Below, one piece after another: positions 1 to 10,650 of a DNA stretch of 64,000 bases. The stretch is taken from positions 1 to 64,000 of the forward strand of contig NZ_LT900024.1 in assembly GCF_900182925.1 (NCBI RefSeq), given 5' to 3'. Source of the DNA: Psychrobacter sp. LV10R520-6 (lineage in GTDB: Bacteria > Pseudomonadota > Gammaproteobacteria > Pseudomonadales > Moraxellaceae). Each line of letters begins with the position of its first letter. Positions within the stretch are counted from its first letter, which is position 1. A program made the position numbers and the translations under genes. Under the pieces are notes generated by a model. That model ran no database searches. It was not told the DNA's origin and saw only the letters and a list, made by a program, of their open reading frames with translations.

Positions 1-36
1 TCGGTAAATCATCTGAATATTACTAAAGGATTTTTT

Positions 37-865
37 ATGGCTATCCCCTCACAAGTATCCTCCTCACAACAAAATGTGACCCAGAAAATCTTCAGCAACA
101 ACCTCCAAAAGAATCACTACAAAAAAAACCCCCTGCCACTATTGGGTGTCAATATCGACCATGTGGCGACCTTGCGTCAAGCGCGCGGGGTTAGCTATCC
201 GAGTCCTTTAGCAGCCGCATTATTATGCGAAAAAGCGGGCGCAGACGGTATTACCATTCATCTGCGTGAAGATCGACGTCATATTCAAGATGCGGATGTT
301 TATGAAATCGCCGAGCAGCTGACCACTCGATTGAACTTAGAGATGGCCGCTACGACTGAGATGCTAGCGATTGCCTGTGAAGTGCAACCGTTTTGGGTTT
401 GCTTAGTACCCGAAAAGCGTGCAGAGCTGACCACTGAAGGCGGCCTTGATGTTGCAGGGCAGAAGGTATGGCTGACCGATTATATTAACAAGCTCCACAA
501 CGCCGGTATCAAAGTATCGTTATTTATTGACCCTAACGAGACCCAAATCAAAGCAGCTGTTGCCTGTCACGCTGACGCTATTGAGCTGCATACTGGCGCT
601 TATGCAGAAATGGGATTAGCGGGTAATACTGAGGGACAGCGAGCTGAATTACAGCGCATTAAGCAAGCAGTCAGCACCGCACAGCACGCTGCTAATAAAC
701 TGTTTGATCAATGCGGGTCACGGTCTGACACGTGATAACGTTAGCGCTATTGCCCAAATTGATGGTATTTATGAGCTTAATATTGGCCATGCACTCATTG
801 CTGACGCAGTATTCGTCGGTTTAGCTCAAGCAGTCACTATGATGAAAGCGGCCATGTATCAGTAA
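37..865 (+). pseudogene. pdxJ: pdxJ, left copy, frameshifted
   Basis: This is the left-repeat copy of pyridoxine 5'-phosphate synthase; the intact gene is at 28,998-29,825. A missing C near base 80 and an extra A near base 125 change the frame between them and alter about 16 residues before the conserved core. An extra T near base 703 then moves the frame so that reading stops at 735, losing the last ~44 residues. The original stop is at 863-865. The lesions are homopolymer-type indels without accompanying substitutions, so they look more like sequence errors than slow decay. Confidence 0.85.
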
Positions 866-971
866 GTCCCAACTCAAGGATACAGTCGGTACACTGTAAA
901 ACAGATACAGCTACACGGGTTCATCTACGTATCGCTGCTATTTAGCACTGACTATAGTGTATTGAATATAA

Positions 972-1696
972 CTATTCCTTACATCCAGTATCATGAATGC
1001 TATTAGGCTTGTACTTGATGATCCCTGATTGATTAAACGATATTTGATACATTTTTTGGTTGTAAGATACGTTTGGGCAGTATTTGATGTGTCCAAAAAA
1101 CCCGCGTGGCTTACCGCTATCGCCAGCAAATCTCACATAAGAACGGTTGCCAGCGCGCAGATGTAGCGTGGCATACTTAGGGTCTAGTGATTGTGTTTCC
1201 AAAAGTGCATCGATATTGGCATCAAAATTATTATTATCGTTATTGTCTATAAATAATAGCAAAGTCTTGTCGCTGTCTCTATGACAAACTCCATTAGTAT
1301 CAGACAAGCATGCTAGAACGTTTCGGTGTTGAATAAAACTTTCTGCCTTAGCAATGGCAAGGGTATTCTTGATATCGAACCTGATACGTTTGGCTTCCAT
1401 GTTTGCCAGTTGCGTTACTATAGAGGGAGCAGCGATTGTGGCTACAATCGCCAAAATTGCTACCGTCACGATGAGCTCTACTAAAGTAAAGCCGTATTCG
1501 CTACTAAATCTATAGGGATCCTTGTGAATTTTAAGTTTTTTATTGGGTGAGCTGGTTGAGTGACTTTAGGGCGAATACTATAAACACGGTTCACCAATGC
1601 TGAACAGACCCGTTTATACTTAGTAAAAACTAACTTAAGTAAGATAAATATAGATGCCTGCTGATTACTCGATATTACTTTAGATAAGATAGCCAT
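972..1696 (-). pseudogene. GspH/FimT-like pseudopilin, left copy, frameshifted
   Basis: This is the left-repeat copy of the pseudopilin gene at 29,932-30,657. One A is missing near base 1,530 (GGGTGAGC here, GGGTGAAGC in the right copy), which separates the N-terminal leader from the FTLVEL pilin segment. The rest of the gene, 972 to about 1,500, reads in frame and is identical in sequence to the right copy. Confidence 0.8.
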
Positions 1697-2213
1697 AAGC
1701 TGTTGTTGCCTATATAAGTAGTGACGTTAAACTGAGTAGTTTGACTTGCCTCTATAGTATTCAGCATAATATTCAATTCTTTAATGCATTAATAGAATTA
1801 TGTTGGCTGTCACAATATAAACAGAATATATGTCTATTGTCAAAAAATGTTTCAATTAGTGAGTGCTAAGTCTTAACAATAGAGAAATACGTGCACTTGT
1901 ATTAAACTGCGCACAGACAATAGATATCATTTGGTATATTGTCTATTGCGAATTAGCATTCAAAAGCCAGTAAGCGCAATTTATGTTAGCCCTCAGTAAA
2001 ATAAGCAAACCATTGTGTTTTAGTTACAACGCTATCGTGTAATAATGTGTAGCCCCTTAGCGAAAAAAGTTGTAAACTTAATTGATAGTCGATAAGCTAC
2101 TTCCTAATTGGTTTTGTTGTATAATTACAAATTCATAACGGTGTCTGCTTTTAGGTCATCTGGGAAGTGGTCCTGCTTAACGCATCACTCAAATTATCCT
2201 TTGGAGGAAGTCC
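1697..2213. other. Intergenic region upstream of ompA, left copy
   Basis: There is no gene here. It holds four copies of the heptamer CAATAGA or its complement at 1833-1839, 1878-1884, 1918-1924 and 1942-1948. The last two face each other as an inverted repeat. A TATAAT -10 candidate lies at 2120-2125, about 90 bases before the ompA start, leaving room for a structured leader as is usual for major porin mRNAs. The heptamers are a candidate operator for ompA or for the divergent pilin gene. Confidence 0.45.
2120..2125 (+). promoter_or_regulatory. Probable -10 box of ompA, left copy
   Basis: A perfect TATAAT lies 88 bases upstream of the ompA start codon. No convincing -35 hexamer is seen at 16-18 bases upstream. 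The same box is at 31,081-31,086 in the right copy. Confidence 0.4.
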
Positions 2214-3395
2214 ATGAAATTGAATAAAATTGCTCTAGCTTTATTTGCCGTGACCGCTGCGCCACTAGCAGCCAACGCTGGCGTTACTATTAGCCCACTA
2301 CTACTAGGTTATCACTATAGCGAAGGCGCTGACGATGACCAAGCTGATTTGCTGCAAAACGGTAATGACAGCTATTACAAAGAAGATGGCCTATATACTG
2401 GTGCTGCGCTGGGTATCGAATTGACTCCTTCTACTCAGTTTCAAGTAGAGTATGGTGTATCAAACACTGATGCCATCAACCAAGCTGGAACTGACTCTGC
2501 TGACGCAGAACAAGAAATGATTTCTGGTAACTTCTTAATTGGTACCGAAGAGTTTACTGGTTATACTGATGGTGCCTTCAAGCCATACATGCTGATCGGT
2601 GCTGGTCAATCTAAACTTGAGATCGAAGATTCATCTGGTAATCAAGTTGCAGAGACTACTGACACTATCGGTAACTTAGGTTTAGGTGCTATGTATCGCA
2701 TCAATAACGCGCTAAGCCTACGTGGTGAAGCCCGTGCGATTCATAACTTCGACAACAACTGGTGGGAAGGCATGGCCTTAGCCGGTCTAGAAGTGGTACT
2801 AGGGGGTCATTTAGCACCAACAGTAGCGGTACCACCAATGGTAGAACCAGAAGCTCCAGTAGTTAGTACTCCAATCATTGTTGTTGAATCTGATCTTGAT
2901 TCTGACGGTGATGGCGTATATGACAGTATGGATGCTTGCCCAGGTACCCCAATGAACGTGGTTGTAGATGAACGCGGTTGCCCAGTACCAGTAGACATTA
3001 CTGATGAGCTGAAAATGGAACTTCGTGTCTTCTTTGATAACGATAAATCAGCTATCAAAACACAGTATCAGCCTGAGATTGCTAAAGTAGCAGAGAAAAT
3101 GCGCGAGTATCCTAACTCTACCGCGCGCGTTGAAGGTCATGCCTCTAAAACTGGTCCTTCAGCACGTTACAACCAACGTCTATCTGAAGCTCGTGCCGTT
3201 GCTGTAAAATCTATGTTGACTAATGAATTCGGTATTGCACCAAACCGTCTATCAACAATTGGTTACGGTTATGACCGTCCAATCGCTCCAAACGATACTG
3301 AAGAAGGTCGTGCTATGAACCGTCGTGTTTATGCCATCATCACTGGTGACAAAACTATGACTGTTGAACAAACTAAAGACATGGTTATCCAGTAA
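2214..3395 (+). CDS. ompA: OmpA-family outer membrane protein, left copy
   Basis: The 393-residue protein is the same as that of 31,175-32,356, where it is described in full. The start is fixed by a strong GGAGGAAG ribosome site 4-11 bases upstream. This is the one long gene in the damaged part of the left repeat with no indel, which shows the errors are not uniformly spread. Confidence 0.93.
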   Translation: MKLNKIALALFAVTAAPLAANAGVTISPLLLGYHYSEGADDDQADLLQNGNDSYYKEDGLYTGAALGIELTPSTQFQVEYGVSNTDAINQAGTDSADAEQEMISGNFLIGTEEFTGYTDGAFKPYMLIGAGQSKLEIEDSSGNQVAETTDTIGNLGLGAMYRINNALSLRGEARAIHNFDNNWWEGMALAGLEVVLGGHLAPTVAVPPMVEPEAPVVSTPIIVVESDLDSDGDGVYDSMDACPGTPMNVVVDERGCPVPVDITDELKMELRVFFDNDKSAIKTQYQPEIAKVAEKMREYPNSTARVEGHASKTGPSARYNQRLSEARAVAVKSMLTNEFGIAPNRLSTIGYGYDRPIAPNDTEEGRAMNRRVYAIITGDKTMTVEQTKDMVIQ

Positions 3396-3433
3396 GCAAT
3401 TGCTTATTAAGTAAAATGTAACCAATAAAGTTA

Positions 3434-3467
3434 CAAAAAAAGCTGCCTTTTAGGTGGCTTTTTTTAA
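3434..3467 (+). terminator. Rho-independent terminator of ompA, left copy
   Basis: A stem AGCTGCC / GGTGGCT (two G-T pairs) with loop TTTTA is flanked by A and T runs and begins about 40 bases after the ompA stop. Confidence 0.8.
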
Positions 3468-3516
3468 TTCATTCGTGCAGATAAATAAGTTATTGCACAA
3501 ATTTACAGTACAATAA

Positions 3517-3525
3517 TGTTATACT
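3517..3525 (+). promoter_or_regulatory. Extended -10 candidate for typA, left copy
   Basis: TGTTATACT fits the extended -10 pattern TGnTATAAT. It lies after the ompA terminator and about 225 bases before typA. The stretch between it and typA (to 3749) holds no gene and carries several indels relative to 32,487-32,711. Confidence 0.35.
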
Positions 3526-3749
3526 AGCCGCCCAAACACTTTGTAAATTGACAGGGTGTGCATAGCATGGCTAACGGTACGATGGATGTATCGGTATAGA
3601 TGTTTACTTTTGTTGCTACGACTTATCCACGCGCTCATTGTGGCAGGCGTTTAAGAGCAGAGATAAATTATCTGGCTGATTGACGATTGAAGCTTATCCC
3701 AGCGGCGCCTACTGCTACTACATTTTATTAAGACAAACGAGCATTTTAT

Positions 3750-5594
3750 ATGGCGAACGACATTAAAACATCTGCGTAATATTGCAATCATTGCCCACGT
3801 TGATCATGGTAAAACTACTTTGGTCGATAAGCTGTTACATCAATCTGGTACTTTTGGTGGACCGTGCAGTTGCGGAACGCGCAATGGATTCAGGTGACAT
3901 TGAGCAAGAGCGTGGCATTACGATTCTTGCCAAAAACACTGCTATTAAATGGCAGCACCCTAAAAAGATATCGAATACCGTATCAACATCGTAGATACCC
4001 AGGTCACGCTGACTTTGGTGGTGAAGTTGAACGTGTTATGTCAATGGTTGACTGTGTGCTTTTGGTCGTTGATGCCGTTGATGGGCCCATGCCACAGACC
4101 CGATTTGTGACCCAAAAAGCATTTGAGCAAGGCTTAAAACCCATTGTTGTTATTAACAAAATTGACCGTCCTGGTGCCCGTCCTGATTGGGTAATGGATC
4201 AGATTTTTGATTTGTTTGATAACCTTGGCGCCACTGATGAGCAGCTAGACTTTCCAGTTGTTTATGCCTCTGCACTGAATGGGGTTGCCGGTTTGGAAGT
4301 AGATGATCTTGCTGATGATATGACGCCACTATTTGAAACCATTGTAGATGTTGTACAGCCACCACAGGTTGATGCAGACGCTCCATTCCGTATGCAAATA
4401 TCCAGCATCGATTACAACAGCTTTGTAGGTGTTATCGGTATTGGCCGCATCCAGCGCGGTAAAGTTAAAACCAATACGCAAGTGACTGTGATCAATAAAG
4501 AAGGCGAAACACGCAACGGCCGTATCTTAAAAATTATGGGCTACCATGGTCTTGATCGTATCGAAGTTGACGACGCTCAAGCAGGTGACATTATCTGTAT
4601 TACAGGTGTTGATGCACTCAATATTTCAGATACTATTTGTGATCCTAGTAATGTTGAAGCTATGCCACCGTTGACCGTTGATGAGCCAACAGTATCGATG
4701 AATTTCCAAGTAAATAACTCACCATTCGCAGGTCGTGAAGGTAAGTTTGTGACCTCACGTAATATTCGTGAACGTCTAGAACGTGAGCTGATTCATAACG
4801 TAGCATTGCGTGTAGAAGACACAGAGTCACCTGAGAAATTTAAAGTATCAGGCCGTGGTGAGCTACATCTGTCTGTGCTAATCGAAAACATGCGCCGCGA
4901 AGGCTACGAGCTTGGCGTATCAGGTCCAGAAGTTATCGTCAAAGAAGTTGATGGTAAGCTGCAAGAACCGTATGAAAACGTTATCTTTGATGTTGAAGAG
5001 CAGCATCAAGGTCCAATCATGGAGCAGGTTGGTTTACGTAAGGGTGAGATGACCAACATGGTTCTTGATGGTAAAGGTCGTATGCGTATCGAAGCGACAA
5101 TACCAGCTCGTGGACTTATTGGCTTCCGTTCTGAGTTTCTAACCTTGACTTCAGGATCTGGTATCTTAACGTCTAGCTTCTCGCATTATGGGCCACAAAA
5201 AATCGGTGATGTTGGCGGCCGTGCTAATGGCGTACTAGTCTCTATGGCAAAAGGTACTTGCTTGGGCTTTGCGTTATTTAACCTGCAAAAGCGTGGTAAG
5301 TTGTTTGCTGAGCCACAGCTTGAAGTGTATGAGGGTATGATTGTTGGTCTGAACTCACGTAACGATGATATGGCCGTTAACCCAACAACAGCCAAACAGT
5401 TAACCAACGTTCGTTCTAGTGGTACTGATGAGGCTTTGACTTTAACGCCTGCGATTAAATTTACACTTGAGCAAGCGCTTGAATTTATTCAAGATGACGA
5501 GCTGGTTGAGGTTACGCCAAAATCTATCCGTATTCGTAAACGCTACTTGACTGAAAGTGAGCGTAAACGTCATGGTCGTAAGAAGGGATCTTAA
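3750..5594 (+). pseudogene. typA: typA/bipA, left copy, multiply frameshifted
   Basis: This is the left copy of the ribosome-associated GTPase at 32,712-34,559. Between 3,760 and 4,005 it has an extra A in codon 5-7, an extra G and a 3-base loss around GGTGGACCGTGC, one A missing from the run near 3,965 and one C missing in the DTPG motif. The G1 and G3 regions therefore cannot be read in a single frame. From about 4,010 to the stop at 5,594 the sequence is the same as the right copy and codes for domains 2 to the C-terminus. The density of homopolymer indels with no substitutions suggests sequence error rather than loss of function. Confidence 0.85.
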
Positions 5595-5627
5595 TACTTT
5601 TTCTTACTGAGAACTGATATTGAAATA

Positions 5628-5660
5628 AAAAAGGCTAACCATTATGGTTAGCCTTTTTTT
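5628..5660 (+). terminator. Terminator of typA, left copy
   Basis: A perfect 8-bp stem GGCTAACC / GGTTAGCC with loop ATTAT is followed by seven T and preceded by six A, so it can act on both strands. Confidence 0.9.
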
Positions 5661-5700
5661 GTTGTTAAGCATTTGTTTTAACTAGGTATTAAGTTATAAC

Positions 5701-5771
5701 TATTATTTTTGGTGCCCGCTGTGGTGCCCATCTATTTTATTTTCTGAAGTTGAAATGTTACAAAACTGTCT
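5701..5771. repeat. 71-bp flanking repeat with twin GGTGCCC, left copy
   Basis: This sequence carries two direct GGTGCCC heptamers five bases apart. It is repeated at 34,666-34,736 and has a diverged inverted partner at 42,199-42,269. See the entry at 34,666. The rest of 5,595-5,913 holds no gene. Confidence 0.7.
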
Positions 5772-5913
5772 ATTTATAAATAAGCTTAACGTATCGGCTA
5801 AGCATAATCGTTCATATTCGCTAACGATCTGTTCATTAAAACTCATACAATACTAATTTGGCCTATGAATTTAATATAACTTTAAAACCATTCAGGGGCA
5901 AATAGCACATATA

Positions 5914-6525
5914 TTAAATAATCATCAGTGTTATTAAAAACCCAATACCCAGCCCGCCAGCAAGTGAAGTTCCGCCTTGGGCTGATAGTTGCTGTTTAAT
6001 TATATTAGGGTCAGAAGATAGTATTTTTATTTTGTTTATCTTTTTTATACTGTGAGTTAAGTAAAAATAATTACCAAGAAAACCTGTTAGGAATAACCAT
6101 AGCAAACCGTATAGCAAGTTATCAAAACTACTATAACCCTCAAAACCCTTAACATGCATCATGGTTATATCAAACGCTGGTAATAAGGCAGCAAGAAGAA
6201 AGGCCATGCCATACATTTTACGGTAGCACAGCCAAACAAATCCTAAAAAGAAACCTGCTAGGTTAAAACTATATATTTCAAAACCTTTTTTCTTATCTAG
6301 GCTTGGCGTACGACCTTTAAACCATTTCTCGCGGTAATACCCATAATATTTGTCACCCACGAAAGTATTTAATAAGTCATCGGCACTATTAGTTTGTGAG
6401 TTGAGAGGCGGTGGACTAGCATATTGATTACTGGTTGATAGTGTGTTTTCGATTAAACCTTTTCCACATTCCGTACAAAAATTACTATTACTTTGGTTAT
6501 TATGACCACAATTACTACAAAACAT
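5914..6525 (-). CDS. Zinc-ribbon/DUF2628 membrane protein, left copy, shortened
   Basis: This is the left copy of the gene at 34,847-35,491. One A is missing from an AAAA run near base 5,911, so the reading frame ends about 11 residues early (the right copy ends ILIYVLFAPEWF). The zinc ribbon and all but the last part of the final membrane segment are retained. It is the last indel between the two repeat copies; everything from here to 10,678 is identical. Confidence 0.75.
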   Translation of the reverse strand: MFCSNCGHNNQSNSNFCTECGKGLIENTLSTSNQYASPPPLNSQTNSADDLLNTFVGDKYYGYYREKWFKGRTPSLDKKKGFEIYSFNLAGFFLGFVWLCYRKMYGMAFLLAALLPAFDITMMHVKGFEGYSSFDNLLYGLLWLFLTGFLGNYFYLTHSIKKINKIKILSSDPNIIKQQLSAQGGTSLAGGLGIGFLITLMII

Positions 6526-6642
6526 CTCAATTCTCAATTATCAAAGTTGTCGTATTCTAGATAAGAGTATTCTAATTGTTCATGGTCCAATAGTGGCAAA
6601 CCATAGTTCTTATACTTGCCACCATACTTTCTTACCAGCTTG

Positions 6643-9600
6643 CTACTTAACTTCTGCTTCTATCAAAGCAATCTCATCAGCGGTTAAATTGAACAGCTTA
6701 TAAACTTCCTGATTTAGTTCATCTTCAAGCAATTTTACTTTTGCCTGTAGCTCTTGGCGCTTGGTTTGCTCTGACTCAAAATAATCTTGCCAGTCGTTTC
6801 TTTCAGCCAGCGATATACTACCTTTAAAGGCTTTCTTAATCTCTGATTGCAGACCAGAAAAGTCTAGCTCCCACCAGTTTGTTAGCTTCTTATTTAGCTT
6901 AAATACACCTTGGTCTGGTACTAAGTCTTCAATACGGCGAGCAAAACTCGTTTCGCATTTATACCTAGCTTCCGTTGTAACTTGGCAATTAATGGCTATT
7001 GTGGAGATAATTTCATCTTTAGGCTTAGCTGGTATTGGTAGAGTTTCAATATATTGAACTCTCACCTCATAATATCCCCCTCTAACGAAAGGACAAATAG
7101 ATTTGATAAAGAACCAAATAACATTACTGTTTAATAACCCATAAAGGTAATAATCATCCGTCGGGATTATGTAGCTTTTATCATTTGAAAAGTCACCATC
7201 TTTGTTCATGTGAAAAAGTGGCTCAGAACAAAAATGTGCATATTGAATCTTTGTACCTTCAAAAGAAGGTTTATAGGCAAGTTGTGCTTGTTGAAGTTCA
7301 AACCACTCTTGTTTCGTTGCACGTTTCTCTAGTCTATCCTTATATACTGTTAGCCATGTCTTAATAGCAGGATAGTCCTCTATATCTATCTCGTTCTTAG
7401 GTATGTATATAATGTAAAGCTTTCTTGATTGATTGTGCCATTTTTTTAAATCTTTTCCTTCTAGGAATGGCTTTAACAAATCGGCAGAACTTGGATGTTC
7501 AGCAACGAGCTTTTTCTTTACTTCGTCTGGAATAACAAAGGCATCATTACATCCCGTTTTTATACCATATTGAGGTGAGCCGTAAGTCTGTGAAAGTGTC
7601 AAAGAATTGGCCTGTAGCTTTTCTAATAACGTGAAGCTCTTAAGGTCTTGAAGCTGCCACCCTTGATCCGTTAATTGATTTTGATACATCTCGTTAGCAT
7701 CATTTTTAAAACTTAACTCTAGATTGTCTGGGACGCACTCTGTCAAATCTAAGAAGCTAATCACGTTGTTTTCTTTATCCAAAATTTTCTTTACAACTAA
7801 GATTGCTGGATAGGTTGTTACCCCTTCAAAAATTTGCAAATCGTTAAAATTAACGATTTTTTCTATGCTAAAGCTTTCTAATAAAAAGTCTCTTAGCCGC
7901 TTGCCAGAACCTGTTTTGAAAAACGTTGAGTTTGAAATATAAGCCATCTTGCCTTCTGGCTTCAGTATTTTGTAACCTAGCTCAAAGAAATAGCCATATA
8001 AATCGAGTCTATCCGACGCCACTATATACTTATTCTCTAGCCAAGGTTTTATGTCTTTTAGCAGCTCCATTCTTACATAGGGTGGGTTACCAAGCACAAC
8101 ATCAAACCCACCTTCAGCAAATATCTGTGGAAAAGCGGTTTGCCAAGAGAATGTATTACCTGGTACGGGTTCATCAAAACCAAGACTGTTACCAGCAATA
8201 AAGTTGGCATCTAGGGACTCTAAGGGCTTGCCTCTTTCGGCTGTTTTAAGCCATAGAGAAAGCTTGGTTATCTCTATTGATTCTTCGTTTATGTCTACGC
8301 CAAATAGATTGTTGTTCAATATCTCTTTATTCAGGTCTAACACACTGCGTTGACCTGTCAGCTCTGCAAGCTTTTCATTTATTTTTTCATATTCAATGTG
8401 GAGGTAATCAAAGGCAGCCACCATAAATGCACCCGAGCCAACAGCTGGATCAACGATTTTGATGGTCATTAGCTTTTCTTGCCATTCATACCAAAAACGC
8501 TGCTCTACCTTACTACCTCTCTTCCATTGGATAGTTCCATCAGGTTTGTATTTACCGTATTCAGAAAAGATTAAATCAAACTGTTCGTCTATATAATCAC
8601 CTAACGTATTGGCAACAATGAACTGTGTAATGTTGTCTGGCGTATAAACGACACCGTCTTTTTTACGCTTGCCAGTAACGGAGGTTGCTTTGCTCTTGGT
8701 GTTCGGTAGTACACCAGCAGCAATTGATTCTGTCAGCACTTCTAAATCAGCAATGGATTGCTCGAAAATATGCCCCAGTATCGTTACCGAAACTTCTGAA
8801 TCAAAGTCATACTCAGCTAAATTCTTAAACCCTTCGCAAAGCTCATTGCTAATAATCAGGTTATCTAGCTCATCATCTTTTGCAAAAAGTCCGCCGTTAT
8901 AGGCAGGGATATTTAGTGCGGCGTTACCTTTATCAACTGAGTTAAATAAACCAATAAAATTCTGATAAGTAGGACGTGGGTTATAAGGGTCTTGGTGTTC
9001 ATAGGCTTTCTTAATACTGTTATCAGGTATCAATCCTTTATCTTCTGCAAAGGATATAAATAGAATACGGTCTAATAGCTTCTGTGCTGGCTGTATGAGT
9101 TCTTCAGGCGTTTGGGTGGGGTTATCAGTTATCATGTGTGACAGCATATTCTCACGCAATTGCTTATAGTCTGCGTAAAGCTTGTCACTGATGTCTTTAT
9201 CAGCACTGTTACTTTCTTTAAGCAATTCTTCAGTGTTTCCTGACAGAAAGCTTTTAGCATTAAGTAGCAGATGAAATTTGGCGTATTCAGCTGGGTCGAG
9301 TAGGTCTTTAAAAAAGAACCGTTCATAAACTAGGCTGGTTTCGCTGATAGCGTATAAGCGCAATTCTACATAGTTAGAAAGCAATACCCACTTAACGCCT
9401 TTGATGTCTCTAGCGTATTCATAAGCTTGCTGTACTGGCGTTTTGTGGCGGCCTGACATGATTGCATCTAGGTTTTTAGTGCCTGCGCCTTTTAATTCAA
9501 AAGGTGCTATCACGGTATTTTTTAAATTATCTTTTTCTCCCATAAAGCTACCTAGGGCTAAATCAACACGGCCTCTAGCAACAGGGTATTCTCTAGCAAT

Positions 9601-9813
9601 AGTATAAGTATCTGCTTCGCCAACTTCAGTGTAACCCAACACCTTACACATGATTTGTTGTGTGAACGCTCCCTGAACCTGAACTTCATTGAGATTATTA
9701 AACGTGCCTGAATTTATCTGATTTATCCAATTCTGAATCACATCCTTATGAGCTTCGGGTATGGTTGGGGATTTTATATAATTGGCTAAAGTTTTATTAT
9801 TAAATAGGCTCAT
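6643..9813 (-). CDS. Type IIG restriction-modification enzyme, left copy
   Basis: The 1056-residue protein is identical to that of 35,609-38,779, described in full there. Both copies are intact, so the genome as shown would carry two doses of the same restriction-modification enzyme. Confidence 0.9.
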   Translation of the reverse strand: MSLFNNKTLANYIKSPTIPEAHKDVIQNWINQINSGTFNNLNEVQVQGAFTQQIMCKVLGYTEVGEADTYTIAREYPVARGRVDLALGSFMGEKDNLKNTVIAPFELKGAGTKNLDAIMSGRHKTPVQQAYEYARDIKGVKWVLLSNYVELRLYAISETSLVYERFFFKDLLDPAEYAKFHLLLNAKSFLSGNTEELLKESNSADKDISDKLYADYKQLRENMLSHMITDNPTQTPEELIQPAQKLLDRILFISFAEDKGLIPDNSIKKAYEHQDPYNPRPTYQNFIGLFNSVDKGNAALNIPAYNGGLFAKDDELDNLIISNELCEGFKNLAEYDFDSEVSVTILGHIFEQSIADLEVLTESIAAGVLPNTKSKATSVTGKRKKDGVVYTPDNITQFIVANTLGDYIDEQFDLIFSEYGKYKPDGTIQWKRGSKVEQRFWYEWQEKLMTIKIVDPAVGSGAFMVAAFDYLHIEYEKINEKLAELTGQRSVLDLNKEILNNNLFGVDINEESIEITKLSLWLKTAERGKPLESLDANFIAGNSLGFDEPVPGNTFSWQTAFPQIFAEGGFDVVLGNPPYVRMELLKDIKPWLENKYIVASDRLDLYGYFFELGYKILKPEGKMAYISNSTFFKTGSGKRLRDFLLESFSIEKIVNFNDLQIFEGVTTYPAILVVKKILDKENNVISFLDLTECVPDNLELSFKNDANEMYQNQLTDQGWQLQDLKSFTLLEKLQANSLTLSQTYGSPQYGIKTGCNDAFVIPDEVKKKLVAEHPSSADLLKPFLEGKDLKKWHNQSRKLYIIYIPKNEIDIEDYPAIKTWLTVYKDRLEKRATKQEWFELQQAQLAYKPSFEGTKIQYAHFCSEPLFHMNKDGDFSNDKSYIIPTDDYYLYGLLNSNVIWFFIKSICPFVRGGYYEVRVQYIETLPIPAKPKDEIISTIAINCQVTTEARYKCETSFARRIEDLVPDQGVFKLNKKLTNWWELDFSGLQSEIKKAFKGSISLAERNDWQDYFESEQTKRQELQAKVKLLEDELNQEVYKLFNLTADEIALIEAEVK

Positions 9814-10128
9814 TTTTTCTCTAATCTTCCCTATGGATGTTTATGTAGTGTAACGCAAAGGTAAACGAATGACTTTAGAAAATAGAATTTAACTACTGAT
9901 CTTAACTATCGTATTAAATAATGCTAGAAGTATTCATAACTGTCATGATTGACGGCAAGGTTCGTTAATGCATTAACAAGTCAGTTAGTTAGTTAAGCGA
10001 CAAACTTTTACAGCTTGTCTGTCTTATGATACTTGTCGATAAACCAAGTTTAACCATCGCTCTAGTTTGCATATAATTATCAATATTGATCAATTAATCA
10101 CTATCAAAAGGCATTCACTTTTACAGTA

Positions 10129-10522
10129 GGAATCAGTGCGATCTTGATTCCTTCGGATTCTCTGATTCCACCTGTATACCTATATATGTCTGAACTTGGT
10201 AGATATCTGAACTTGGAATCAAAACCAAAATGAGGTGGTTTTGATTCCACTTTTCCACGCTTTGCCTCTGGTTTGATTCCAAATTTTCTGCTATTTCTTA
10301 CCCATCAATTTTTCCGGTTTTTTGTTTCCTTCAGATGTTCTGTTTTCATGTTTTCATGTTTTTACCTACATATGCCTCATTTGGAAGCAAAATCAAAACA
10401 GGGCTTTTTTGCTTCCATGCTTCCATCTTTTGCTTTTATTATCATAAGCTTAGCTTGGAAGCAAAATCAGAAAGGGGTCGTTTTGTTTCCTGTTTCCTTT
10501 GTTTTTAGCCTATTCTGTTTCC
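10129..10522. repeat. Array of 34-bp palindromes at ~80-bp spacing, left copy
   Basis: Clear palindromes lie at 10,215-10,248 (perfect 13-bp arms), 10,383-10,416 and 10,457-10,490; all are exactly 34 bp. A shorter one is at 10,129-10,151 and a half-site (right arm only) at 10,317-10,329. Starts are 74-87 bp apart if the half-site is counted. The pattern is GGAAkCAAAAyCA, an 8-base centre, then TTTTGnTTCC. Extra TTCC hexamers follow each palindrome and share its variant: GATTCC, GCTTCC or GTTTCC. An open frame at 10,273-10,557 runs through it but looks like a by-product. The whole array is upstream of the restriction-modification gene. Confidence 0.8.
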
Positions 10523-10569
10523 AATTTATCGTAATGGATAGTGCCAGTAATATTTAGGGCTGTCGTGAC

Positions 10570-10597
10570 TGGCTGGCAAGGATGATCATACCAGCCA
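10570..10597. repeat. Short inverted repeat after the palindrome array, left copy
   Basis: Arms TGGCTGG and CCAGCCA are separated by 14 bases. There is no T run on either strand, so a simple terminator is unlikely. The rest of 9,814-10,128 and 10,523-10,650 shows nothing I can name. Confidence 0.5.
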
Positions 10598-10650
10598 GCC
10601 ATAAAAAAGATAGACGTTTAATACCTGCGTTTTAGAACAGTGAATTAACG

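Noticed and set aside
10129..10522. CRISPR array
   Set aside because: The units are palindromes with changing arms and no constant direct repeat with unique spacers of even size, and there are no cas genes nearby.
10273..10557. 94-codon open frame through the palindrome array
   Set aside because: Its F/S/L-rich translation follows from the T-rich palindromes, it has no ribosome site and it contains no recognisable domain. The same frame is at 39,239-39,523.
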